Assembly (NCBI GenBank): GCA_033296885.1
Contig: MU863924.1
Span: 62,001-126,000, forward strand
Direction: 5' to 3'
Source: Triangularia verruculosa
Lineage: Eukaryota > Ascomycota > Sordariomycetes > Sordariales > Podosporaceae
Length of the DNA stretch: 64,000 nucleotides
Part shown: positions 22,770-33,461 of the stretch, piece by piece
How the letters are laid out: each line of letters opens with the position of its first letter
Numbering within the stretch: the first letter of the stretch is position 1
Translations under genes and position numbers: made by a program
The notes under the pieces: generated by a model
Database searches by the model: none
What the model saw: the letters and a program-made list of their open reading frames with translations, nothing else
Told to the model about the DNA's origin: nothing

Positions 22770-23511
22770 CTAGAGCCTGTCCTCTGGCTTCTTCAACCCT
22801 GTCATGCTCCCCACCTCGGTGATCGCGCTGAGCACACCGTCCACCAGCGCTTTTGCCATGCCTTGTCCTCTCTTTTTTCCTGTGCTTGATGTTGTTGCCG
22901 CCGCCGACGACGACGACGAGAAATCACTGCTGCCCATTGTTGGGAGAACATTGTCGCTGGCGGAGAGCGAGACGAACAGCGCAAAGGGGACGAGCCAGAC
23001 ACAGAGGCCAAAGTAGCTGGCGATTTCGGTGAAGGTGGGGATGTCGTCGGGGTGGTCGTAGTAGGAGACGTTTTGGTAGGCGCGCTCTTGGTGGTGGGAG
23101 AAGTGCTTGAACCAGACGTAGTGGTTGATGAGGACGAGGGCTGTCGAGGAGGGTCTGTCAGTTTCTGGAGCTGGGATAGGTAGATCAGGTGTTCAGGGGT
23201 AGCTCACCGCAGGAGGCCAGGAACAACGGGTCGGTCAGCTTGACAAAGGGGAAGCGCCGCATGTTGCCTAGGTAGATGAAGTGCGAGAAGATGCCGAGGG
23301 CGGTGAGGAAGAATGGGAACCGGTCGACGACGCAGAGGAGCAGCTGGAGGCCCATGATCGAGTAGATGAGCTTGGAGAGGAAGCGCTTCGCGATGACAGT
23401 GTGCTCCTCGACGAGCTCGGAGAGGTAGTAGAGGCCGGAGGCTATGGCTAGGGTCATGAACCCGAAGCCCACCACCGAGCCGAGATAGCCCACCAGCGGC
23501 AAAATCCACAT
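22770..23511 (-). CDS. SVP26: SVP26/ERV26 (TEX261) family ER-Golgi cargo adaptor
   Basis: Two exons (23208-23511, 22770-23140) with a 67-nt intron (GTGAGC donor, CGACAG acceptor) give 224 residues, close to yeast Svp26. The protein is a small polytopic membrane protein. Recognisable blocks include G-L-Y-Y-L-S-E-L-V-E-E-H-T-V, Y-L-G-N-M-R-R-F-P-F-V-K-L, and F-T-E-I-A-S-Y-F-G-L-C-V-W-L-V-P-F-A in the second exon. The family acts as a COPII cargo adaptor, loading type II Golgi glycosyltransferases into ER-derived vesicles. The usual C-terminal G-M-A-K-A-L-V-D-G-V stretch is present just before the TAG. A 21-bp-period repeat array lies directly upstream. BUD23 is divergently placed 860 bp away. 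Confidence 0.9.
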
Positions 23512-23512
23512 G

Positions 23513-23730
23513 TTAGAAGATAGTGGTGAGGCCTATTCGGAGAAAAAAGAAAGGGGGGTATGGGAGAAAGAAGGAGACGTATTCGAGATAGTGAGGGGCC
23601 TATTCGAGATAGTTGGAGGCGTATTCGGACAGCAAACAGGCGTTGTTGGATAGCTTGAAGGCGTGTTGTTCGAAGAAAAGGACCTATCGAGATAGTTGGT
23701 AGAGGGTTAGGATATCCTAATAGGCGTATA
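23513..23730. repeat. Degenerate 21-bp-period tandem array, locus 2
   Basis: About ten degenerate units of 17-26 bp with consensus AGATAGT-N4-RGGCCT-ATTCG. Clear cores start at 23518, 23586, 23607 and 23690, with exact 21-bp spacing between the middle two. The array begins immediately upstream of the SVP26 start codon and so lies in its promoter or 5' UTR. The same core occurs at 284-331. Confidence 0.7.
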
Positions 23731-24372
23731 AGCCGGATCTGTATGGCTATTGAGTTTGTCGCATATATATGTGTTCAACGACGTCAACGGCACCTTCCCC
23801 CCTGAAAGCGAACGCGTGTTAATTGAAAGCTTGGCGCGTTCCCGCATTTGGAGCGACCAATGCCCTGTTTTTAGCAGCATCCCCACTTGTTTGAGCGTTC
23901 AAGTACCCATGTACATACCGGGATTCGGTTGATGGTTGATCCCGATAAGTCGGATAAGATAAGGATAAGATCCACGTTTACAATGTACATATGTCGAGGA
24001 CTATGAGCTACTACAGACACTTGGAGCAGCTTATGGTGTCTGAAGAGTAGATTCAACAGATGGTTTCTTCAATATATGGTCATTATCATAGTTCACTTCT
24101 TTTTTGGGAGCGGGTTCAGCAGCGCAATTCTCTTGGCCGCTTGGCGCACTAAGAACCCTGCCGGACCATCTGCCCCACCACAATCTTTTCCAAAAAATGC
24201 TTATCGTAGAATTTCCCAAGCTCCAAAGCTCGCGGCCAACTTGTCCAGCAACCCCTCCACACTACAGTGAAGCGCATCACGAGTTGTGACCGTGTACCCG
24301 GCGCGCATAGTATTCTGATTCGCCCAAGCTACTATCAAATACCGCCACTACACTCCAACCTAATCGCCCACC
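23731..24372. other. Divergent intergenic region SVP26/BUD23
   Basis: Remaining part of the shared upstream region. No further gene or RNA feature was seen. GATAAG-type words cluster near 23943-23969 (GATAAG, GATAAGATAAGG, GATAAGATCC). Confidence 0.4.
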
Positions 24373-25218
24373 ATGTCCCGCCCCGAGGACACCCTCCAGG
24401 CCGACGTGCACTACGACGACGTCGAGGCCCGCAAGTACACCACCTCCTCCCGCATCCAAAATATCCAAGCCTCCATGACCCGCCGCGCCCTCGAGCTCCT
24501 CGACCTCAAAACCCCCTCCCTCATCCTCGACGTCGGCTGCGGCTCTGGTCTGTCTGGTGAAATCCTCAGCGACATCCCCCCGGAAGAAGGCGGCCCCCAC
24601 GTCTGGATCGGGATGGACATCTCCCCCTCCATGCTCGACGTCGCCCTGCAGCGCGACGTAGAAGGCGATTTATTCCTCGCCGACATCGGCCAGGGCGTGC
24701 CGTTTCGCGCGGGCACGTTTGACGCGGCCATCAGCATCAGCGCGATCCAGTGGCTTTGCAACGCCGAGAGCAGCGAGACGTCGCCGCAGCAGAGGCTGGC
24801 GAGGTTTTTCGGGGGGCTGTATCAATCCCTAAAGAGGGGGGGGAGGGCGGTGTGTCAGTTTTATCCGAAGAATGATGTGCAGAAGCAGATGATTACCTCG
24901 GCCGCGGTGAAGGCTGGGTTTGGCGCCGGGTTGCTGGAGGATGATCCCGAGACGAAGAATGTAAAGGTGTATCTGGTCTTGACTGCCGGGCAGAGCGCGG
25001 TGGCGAACACCAAGAGCGGGGATATTACTGGTGTGGTTGAGAATTTGGAGGGGGTGGATGTTGTGGACAATAGGAGGCAAGGGAAGGCTGGGAAGGGAGA
25101 TATCAAGAAGGGGAGCAAGCAGTGGATTATCAAGAAGAAGGAGCAGATGGAGAGGAAGGGCAAAGTGGTCAAGGCTACGAGCAAGTATACGGGGCGGAAA
25201 CGTCGGATTGCTTTTTAG
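24373..25218 (+). CDS. BUD23: BUD23, 18S rRNA (guanine-N7) methyltransferase
   Basis: Intronless, 281 residues, start in CCACCATGT. The SAM-binding motif I is L-I-L-D-V-G-C-G-S-G at residues 50-59, followed by G-M-D-I-S-P-S-M-L and a conserved I-S-I-S-A-I-Q-W-L-C-N-A block typical of BUD23/WBSCR22. The C-terminal Lys/Arg-rich WBS_methylT tail (K-G-S-K-Q-W-I, ending K-Y-T-G-R-K-R-R) is present. The enzyme methylates a guanine in the 18S rRNA P-site region during 40S biogenesis and normally needs Trm112 as partner, which is not in this window. It converges on the tyrosinase gene with a 194-bp gap. Confidence 0.97.
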   Translation: MSRPEDTLQADVHYDDVEARKYTTSSRIQNIQASMTRRALELLDLKTPSLILDVGCGSGLSGEILSDIPPEEGGPHVWIGMDISPSMLDVALQRDVEGDLFLADIGQGVPFRAGTFDAAISISAIQWLCNAESSETSPQQRLARFFGGLYQSLKRGGRAVCQFYPKNDVQKQMITSAAVKAGFGAGLLEDDPETKNVKVYLVLTAGQSAVANTKSGDITGVVENLEGVDVVDNRRQGKAGKGDIKKGSKQWIIKKKEQMERKGKVVKATSKYTGRKRRIAF

Positions 25219-25412
25219 ATGGGTGTTGGTGCATTGGTTTGTGGTCCACGGGTGGGCATTTGGGACGGCGTTTGGGCGATAAAAGCATGGATTGTTCATT
25301 TCTCGTTATTGCTATTCTGGCTGAAATTTTGATACCCGTTTTCTTCTGCTGTGTTCTTGCCTGCATTGACTATAGACCGCTAAGTGTTTCCCCTGAATGT
25401 ATTGACTGCTTC

Positions 25413-27542
25413 TCAGATGTGCTCACCCTCCTTCAAACCACCAGGCTTGCCATCAGTAATCTCAGGGTACACCACATACTCCCCAGAGTAATCCGGCAGT
25501 CCATCCTCTCCAATAGTCACCTCCGTGCTCGTAACACTCACCCTCAAGCCCGGCACCTCGACGCAGTTCTTCTCCTCGCCAGTCTCAAACATCGTCACCT
25601 TCCACTTGAGCTCCTTCTTCAAATACGGCACCACCTCATCAGGCTGGAGGCTTTGAAGTCCAGTGTTCTCATTGACGATATCCTGCAGCAGAGCAGAAGT
25701 CAAAGGGACGGTACCCGAGATCATCAGCTCTTCGGCCGCATCAGTGATGCACTTGGCACACTTGGTGGTCGTTGGCCCTTGGGTGGAGCGCCCCAGAACA
25801 GAGACACGACCGACAGCGTTAAACTCCGTCTGCCAAGAGTCGGGGTCATCTTCGTTGATGGGACCGAGGAAGACGATAACGCGGAAGGCACCGTGGAGGC
25901 CGTGCTTCTGCGCGCGGATGTTGACCACCCATTCAGGGTACTTGTTGTGAGGCGCAAGATGCTGCAGCTCCTCGGGGATAGGACTGGCCTTCATCTCTTG
26001 GGTGATAAGAAGGGGCTTTTCTGCAGTCACAGGAACAGGAGGAGGAGGAGTCGCGAGAGACAAGCTCTTGACCAATTGAGTATGCTCAGCAGCTCTGGCT
26101 TGGACGTTGGCGGCGGCGAAGTTGGCAAAGACGTTGGTGCCGTAGAGGGCTGTGACAGCCTGACGGATGGCGGCTTGGTATTCGGAGCCGGTTTTGTACT
26201 TCCACTCCTGCGTCTCAGGGTAGGCGTAGCCAAAGGTGGTGGTGGTGTCCTGGATCTCTTCCGAGGTCCAGAACTTGGTGGCGGACTTGTCCCAGAAGGG
26301 AGTCAGGGGGGTGTCCTTGGTCTGGGACTCGCCTTGGGTCGAGTTGAAGGTGGAATACGGCGCTGGACGGGGGGACAGGAAGGAGTCGGGGTTGAGATCT
26401 TGCCAGATGGCCCAGAGGCGGTCGACATTGCTGTGCTATTGTTAGCAAAGAGTGTACCTAACAGAGGCCGCAAGATTGGGGTGGCACCTACGTGTGATGA
26501 AGCCAGAACAGAGGGTCAAAGGAGGAAACGTCAAGAGAGGACATGTGTCCACCACCTCCTGTTCGGTCGTGAATCTCGTTATGTACGTCCTCCAGACTGC
26601 CAAACTCGCCCGGGTTGGTGTTGGGGTCCCATCTGTTGAAGCTAAATGCATCAAAGTTGGTGTAGGACAGCAGAAGCAGGCTGACGTTGGTACGAAGCGA
26701 AGCCAGTTCGTTGGCCAGGATAGGAGCGACGCGGTTATCTTGAGACTGTCCGGTTCTCGGATTGGGATAGCGAACAGTGGTCGGAAAACGGCTCCACTGG
26801 AATATTGTCAGTTCTGTCGTCTTCATATGTATGCATGTTCTGGACAAAGTCATACCTGTGCGGGGAAGTCATCCGGCGAAGGGTTCACAGGGTGGAAGAC
26901 AAAACGATACAACGGATTGGGAGTGGACTTGGTCTTGCCATTCACGTCGACGACCTGGACGGTCGGGCTCGTAAATGCACTGGGGAAAGCCGAGGATCCT
27001 GAAGGGGGCTGGGTGGCCCAGTCAAAGTATGGCATGCGAAACGTCTTAGCCGCCTCGACATACTTGGTTCGGAGAGCACCTTCAGGGAACTGATTCGCAA
27101 TCTTCTGGATGGAATTGTACAGAGCCTGCTCGAAGAGAGCCAGGTACGGACGATGCCATGTCAGGAAGAGGATAGAAGAATGCGTGCAGTAGCCTCCGAA
27201 CCCACTCGTGGACTGCCAGTCCGAGTTGCTGCCGACGCCGTTCCAGGGCTTGTAAGGCAGGCCATGGATACCAGCGATCTGGTAGTACGACGTCTGAACT
27301 GACTCGTTGAGTGCTTGGAAATCCTTGAGGGCGAGGACGAGAAGGTTATAGTGATCGGGAAAGTTGCGTTGAAGGTCCCGAAGCTCCCGGCGGAGAGGGA
27401 ATGACCCTATATCGTGTCAGCGTCTGTCAACTCGAAGGCAGCATCTTGGCTTCAATGGGGCTTTGTTACCATCCGAACCAGCTGTGGTCAGAATACCAGT
27501 GATGGCAATGTTCCCGGTAGTGCTCATATTTGGTGTTTGCAT
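25413..27542 (-). CDS. Tyrosinase (melO-type polyphenol oxidase)
   Basis: Four exons (27470-27542, 26856-27406, 26492-26796, 25413-26430) give 648 residues. CuA ligands are His72, His100 and His109, with Cys98 two residues before His100 as in the fungal Cys-His thioether. CuB ligands are His280, His284 and His308 in H-N-E-I-H ... F-W-L-H-H-T-N-V-D-R-L-W, the last motif completed across intron 3. A C-terminal lid domain follows the F-G-Y-A-Y motif; in this family it keeps the enzyme latent until proteolysis. There is no signal peptide, consistent with intracellular fungal tyrosinases that oxidise phenols to quinones for melanin. A second in-frame ATG at 27527 is an alternative start. A stop-free antisense frame overlaps the last exons but is a shadow. 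Confidence 0.95.
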
Positions 27543-28995
27543 GGTAGATATGCTTTCTTGTATTCTGTCAAGACTGCTCTGTCTGTATCGTTCTCCAAGC
27601 GTCGACAGCATCAGGTCTTTATAGCCATGTCAGTCCCCAGACCGAATGCCATCAGACACTCTGTCTCAACCTCCTCGTCATACTGATCTTCGAGGCGCAG
27701 CAGCTCGGTGAAAGCCATCTAAGAGCAGCATCAGTTGATCGCGTTCCGCCCCCCAACCAGGATGAGCTGTCCCTTCGAGACTCACGCTATCGTGCCTGGC
27801 TGGGCGGGAAGGTAGCGATGTACGGTATGAATTGACCAGCTAGACCAATTTCCAGCCCCACAGTATTCCTTCCAGGCGTTCATGTCATGACTGAGCCTTC
27901 GAATATGTCGTGGTGGGTGGTGTTGCTCGGACTTCCGCTAAATCCAAGCGCTGGGAATGATGGGATCGGCCGTCTGCAGCCTTGGCCAGTCTGGTAAAAC
28001 GGTAAGCTAATTCGGCTCAAAACCTATGGTTCTCCTCGGTTTTTTCAGCGGTTGGAGAGTGGTTGGTGTGGCGGAACCAGCCGAGCAGCTGACAGTTGAT
28101 GGTGTTGTGCCGGACTTTGATGTTTTGGGTAGGTTTCCGCCGGCCGGGTCACTCGGATCCTCGGCTTGCAGACCACCGAGTCAGCAACGAGTTTGCAACG
28201 TCGAATTTCACGTCTTTTTCTTCGTCTTAGATTCATAGGTGTTACTTCGCTTTTACACTAGAAAGGTCCCTGAACCACTCTGTTAAACGCTACTTTTGCA
28301 AGGCAAAACCACCAACTTCATCTGCCCCCTTTCTTCTCATCGTATTTTGCAATCTCAGGCCTGTTCACCTGTCTTACACCCCAGTGTCGTTCCACAGAAC
28401 CAAACATTGATTCACCGAGACCATTCAGACGGTATTGGCTTTGTCAGCTTCCTGTACTGTTTGCTCGTATTCATTGTCCAGTTACCTACCCCTGCGTCGG
28501 AAACACGCGGTCAAATAACAGCTTACACCTGCATCTGCGTACAAATCATTCCTGCGGCTTACCTAAGGTAGGCAGTCTTAGCGAGCGTGCAACGACGTCT
28601 ATCTCTTGCCACCACGCATCGTACCTCGTCCAATAGAAGGCAGCTGAGATTTGGCTTGACGGGCGAGGGTCCTATCCGCATGAATAATGGGTGCCCATCG
28701 GGAAGAGAGAGATACACGATGAAATGGTACAACCTGTACTGTTTTTTTAGACATGGTGAGGGAAATGATCAAAGCCACCAGTGTGTCAGTGATAGATCTC
28801 GACGATGAATTGGTAGGTATGCGTGGTAGAGAGCAACTACCGGTAAAGAAAGCTAGGTACTGTACTACACATGTTCCAAAGAATCTCTCATCCATATTAA
28901 TCTTCTCGATACACCTGGTCCATGCCATAACCCATCTTCCTGCCATAGTATACACATTTCTCTCGAAAACACGTCTTGGTAAACCCCACTCCTTC
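27543..28995. other. Intergenic between tyrosinase and MSH4
   Basis: About 1.45 kb, promoter of tyrosinase on the left and 3' flank of MSH4 on the right. A palindromic ACCTAAGGTAGG lies at 28561-28572. No additional gene is supported. Confidence 0.45.
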
Positions 28996-31900
28996 TTAAG
29001 CCTCATCCATATCAACCCAGGCTTCATCGTTCGGGTCCAGGGCTCTGAACTGCCCGGTCAACACCTCCAATCTTGCCGCCAATTCCAGGTTGGTCATCTC
29101 CGAAGCCAGTGCCTGTTCAACATGGGACATGGCTGCGCCTTCAGCGGCAGCTTTCTTCTCCGCTGGTGATTTCTGGTCGTCTTTGGACTTTTCTTTCTCT
29201 TGTTGGCATGTTGACGCATGCTTGGCACTCTCAATCAGGTTTGGTGGAAAGTAGCGACTGGCAAGCTCCAAACCATAGTCCCAGTTGTTGACTGGACCGG
29301 CGATCACCGTATGAGGCAGAGAGATGGTAGCATGATCCTCCTCGACAACACCGGTACTGCTCATGTGGATGTTGAGAATTTGCGAGGGAAACCAGCCATT
29401 GAGCATTTTGCCTACAGGGGTTGGTCGTACGGTCAGCAACAGGTTTCTAGAACAGCAGCAACGAACCGGACTTACCCAACTCGAGAAAGTGAGTTGCGAA
29501 AAAGACACGAGACTTCCTCTTGACAAGCTCTTCTGATATCGCTGCGGCGAGTGCTAAACCCTCGTTCGTGGAAGTACCTCGGCCGAGTTCGTCGATAATG
29601 ACTAGGCTCTTGTCTGTTGCACCACTTGTGGAGCGTTAGTAGGTAATCCCTTATAACACAGAGTACCTAGGGAGCTGCCCAAAAAGACTTACTGAAGAAT
29701 GACAGACATCTCGTCCATCTCCACTGCAAATGTGCCAGCATTGCCGGCGGCGTTGTCATTTGTGGCAGACCGTACAAAGATGCGGTCGCAGATTGAAACT
29801 GCCGCCTTCTCGGCTGGAACAAAACAGCCAACTTGAGCGAGGATCTGGATGAGGGCAATCGTCTTGATGTACGTCGTCTTTCCACCCATGTTGGTGCCGG
29901 TTACCACGACAAACTTGGTGTCATCGCCTGAGAAGACGTCGTTGGGTACGAACCCTCGTCTCGCTTCCATGATAGGGTGCCGGGCCTTGATCAAAGCAAG
30001 CTCTCTTCCAAGCTTTGGGCGAACGTATCCGTGGGTGGTGGTCAATTCAGTGTGGGAGCAGACCAAGTCCAGCTGGGCGACCGCCTTTGCAATCGAGGCA
30101 AGGTGCGGCAAAACGCCCGATATCGTGATGGCGTTGCGTAGCTCAACGATATACTTGTCGCTTTCCTTGATGATGATGTCTTCTTGCTCCCGAATTCTTT
30201 GGCTGAGCTCAAGCAGGCCGTCAGTCTGGCACAGGTAGTTCTCCCCCTTTCGGACACCAAGGTTGATCCTCACGCAACCAATCTTGGCTTGACCCCAGGT
30301 TTCCCCAGGTTGCGGCTCATCGGTGTCGACGTATTGACGGACATCTGCCCACTTGAACCGGAAGCAGTAGCCCTTGTCCTTGTCTTCGACCAGTTTTGGG
30401 GCGGCAACCTCACCAATGACCTCTACAACGAAATGTTAGCACAGGTGTACCAACAAAAAAGGTACCTTAGAAACCAGAAGAAGGTTGGCCGCATTGGTTA
30501 AAGAAAACGGAAAAGTGCAGGCCAATAATTGGCCATATCAGAAGACATTCTAGGGAGATTAATATGACAGAAAGTGTTGCCAGCTTCCCATGACTAACAC
30601 AACAGCAACAAAGACAAAGAAACTGAAACTGTGGCAACAAAACAGAAAACAACAACAAACACTCAAAGCTTACCTTGGAACAGGGCCGACTTCTGGGCAA
30701 AGTAGGCCTCGGCCTCCTCGCGCTTGATCTTGTGCTGGGCACGAGCAAGATCAATGGCGTCGTTTGGCAACGCCCGGATTGCCCACATCCGGGCGTGCCG
30801 CAGGTCAGCCAGGTTGCGGCTGTAGGCGGCATCCTCCTGGATGACCGCCGCGAGGAGGCCGAGGGACAGCTCGGTCTTGTCGGTGCTGGTCTTGCTCGCT
30901 ACGCTCGCGAGCAAGTGGTCGGCAACGTCGGCGGCCCGGAGCAGTTGGTGGAGGGCTTGGACGTTCTTGAGGTAGGATTTGAGCCCTAGGATGCGGCTCA
31001 AATCCTCCTCGGCCTGTGAGAGATCATGATCTCCCACGACCGCCGACATGTGCCGACCACTGCTCGACACGATTCCGCTTTGCACTGGTTGCCGGGTCAG
31101 GTTAGGCTCCGTTGATAACTGCACAGCGAGTGTCAGATTTCGTATCTACTCTAAACTATCGTACATGGCGTGCACCAGACTCACCCAGCCTATGATCAGC
31201 TCCAAATCGATCCGCTCGAAATCCTTCAGGCACTTTCTCAGCTCTCTAAAGAGCTCCTCGTCGCGACACAGGGTTTCGATGGCATCATGGAAAGCCGTGA
31301 TCTCGTCCTCGTCCGCCATTGGTTGAAGGATAAGCTTCAGCAGGATGCGGCGTCCCTCGGTTGTGCACGTATGGTTGAGCAAAGCGAACAAGGTGCTTTG
31401 GCCAGGTACGGGCTGGACATTTCGGGCAAGTTCGAGGGCAGCGATCGTAGTCTTGTCCATTCTGACCACTCCTTTCGGCTCCAAATATTCAATGTTCAGC
31501 AGGCCAGGACGTATGACAGGTCCATGAGTCTTTTTGATGTATGTCATGACCTACGGGGTAATTAGTATCCTTGTACCTACGGTAGGTAGTCAATAGGTGG
31601 CGGTCTACTTACAGCTCCGAAGGCGCAGGCGGCGTAGAAGTTGTCAGACGACAGAATGTTGGCGAGGGGGCAAATTTGGTCCAGGTAGGCATACTTTTCG
31701 ATATGGTCGAGGCAACACTCCTTGCTCCAACTGTCTCTCTCGACGGTGGTGATGTGACCCGGCCAGTGGATCTCTGACATCAGGACAGTGTGGAGTTTTG
31801 ACAAACCTCGTTCAGCTTGGACCCGTGGGAGGATGACGAATGTGGTGGGTCTGTATGGCATCGAGGCCAGGGTCGCTCTGAGTGTGGTGTAATCGTTTTC

Positions 31901-32212
31901 ATTGACGATCCGGATGATTTGGGCGCTTGCGAGAGTGATGTTCACCGCAGCAACGCCGAGCATCGAGCCCGAGCGGCTCTCAGCTATCGCGCAAACCACA
32001 TGATGACCCTCGTTGCTGGCAAGATAGGAGAAGTCTGAGACGGCGGAGGCGTGGGCAACTGAAGAGATGGCAGCAGAGGGGATGGGGATGGGGATGGTCT
32101 CATGGGAAGGGGTATCGGGCCGGAGCGAAGGAAGGCGAATGCTCCTGACGATAGCCGGAGGAGCCTCTCTCTGAATGATGGAGGAGTCGGAAGAGTTGTC
32201 AGAAGACTCCAT
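28996..32212 (-). CDS. MSH4: MSH4, meiosis-specific MutS homolog
   Basis: Six exons (31613-32212, 31185-31550, 30674-31118, 29693-30422, 29476-29624, 28996-29411) give 901 residues. The N-terminal domain I-like segment (V-V-C-A-I-A-E-S-R-S-G-S) and lack of a mismatch-recognition F-x-E motif fit MSH4, not MSH2/3/6. The ATPase shows a Walker A loop G-T-N-M-G-G-K-T-T (646-654), C-F-V-P-A, F-A-V-E-M-D-E-M-S and Walker B L-V-I-I-D-E-L-G-R-G-T-S. Walker A has Thr where most MutS proteins have Pro. MSH4 works with MSH5 as a sliding clamp on recombination intermediates to promote crossovers; MSH5 is not here. Intron 3 is long for this window (251 nt). Intron 1 carries a palindrome. The start is the first true ATG. 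Confidence 0.93.
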
Positions 32213-33461
32213 TTTCAAATTGAAGGTGGTTGGAGATGTGATGGAGACGTGAGAAGATAATGAGGAGAGCTTCGAGTACAGTCTGACGACGTGAGGAAAG
32301 GAGAAAAGGAGGTTAAAAGTAAGTTCAAGGCGTTCGAAGATAAGGTGAGGGTGGTCCAGGATGATGTGAAATTGTTCGAAGCGACTGTGAAGGCGTGGCG
32401 GGACTGTTCTGAGACCTTCGATGATGCCTGAGAGAAGTTCAAAGGAAGGTTTGAGGCTGGCTCAGAAGATTAATATACTCAAACCACCTAACGGTGCGTG
32501 TGCCGAAACCCTTACTAGGGCTTTTCAATCTCCCAGAGAAGCGGAAGGAGCAGACCAGCCGTAGCTAGGCAGTTATCTGGCGCCCCTTCCCAACAGATTT
32601 AATGCCTTCGCATAGCTGTCATAAGAACTCCATGAACAAGTAATGCCTGTATTGATTAGTTCAGTCTGTCCCAGGCAAAGATGATGGTTGTATGCCATGG
32701 GGATCACCACGCTTGCTGCGTCACGACGAGGGCCAACACGCGGGAGATGGGTGCGATGTCTACCGGGGACCAGCAACACGGCTATTACGGAGTATCATAG
32801 TGTCTTCGTTTGAGTGATTGGAGTCTACCTGCTGGCTGCCACTGCTATTCCCAGAGGTACCAGACCACACAGGACATACTTGAAAATACCTTATAATACC
32901 TAAGGTAGGTACCTATATGGAACAATATAGCAACAGCTCAGTTCTTGAGATGAAATCCAGTCCTAATTAAACTTTGGGAAAAGGCTACCTAGGTATTGGT
33001 CGTCAAAAAACCCTTTTGATGATGTTATACTGGGTCATTATGGCCAAGTCACAGGTGTTACCCTGGAAATCCCAACGCTTACATCAACGCAACCTTTCCC
33101 CAGTCGGCACCCATAGCTTGGCTCTGTTCGACCTCACTGTCATAAAGTACGTACATAACATTCATCGTGCAGAGTCGACACTAGCGACAGACGTCGTTGG
33201 GCAAATGCACAAGTTTGCTTCAATAGCCCTATGCACACCGCTTATACACTGTGTTCTTGGCATATGCAATGTCCGACACCATCTGCTGCTGATCTGGTTG
33301 TTTTTGGTTGGTCCAGTGCTGACGTCTGAGACATCGCTCCAGAAAACCAAGGTCATCACATCAAGCCCTCTTTTCCACCACGTCGACAGTTTGCCCGCTC
33401 CACTTCACCTTGAGCCCACGATCTCAGAATCCAGCCAGAATAAACAGCACGCAGCAACAAG
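32213..33461. other. Divergent intergenic region MSH4 / decarboxylase-like gene
   Basis: About 1.25 kb. A plus-strand frame without ATG (about 32257-32428) reads as a charged, helix-like peptide with repeated TTCGAAG words 42 bp apart (32333, 32375). Palindromes TACCTAAGGTAGGTACCTA (32897-32915) and CTACCTAGGTA (32985-32995) are present. Confidence 0.4.

Noticed and set aside
25122..26639. Plus-strand frame of about 500 codons
   Set aside because: It lies antisense to the terminal tyrosinase exons, whose copper motifs and splice joins are unambiguous. Its length follows from the G/C-ending codon bias of the real strand.
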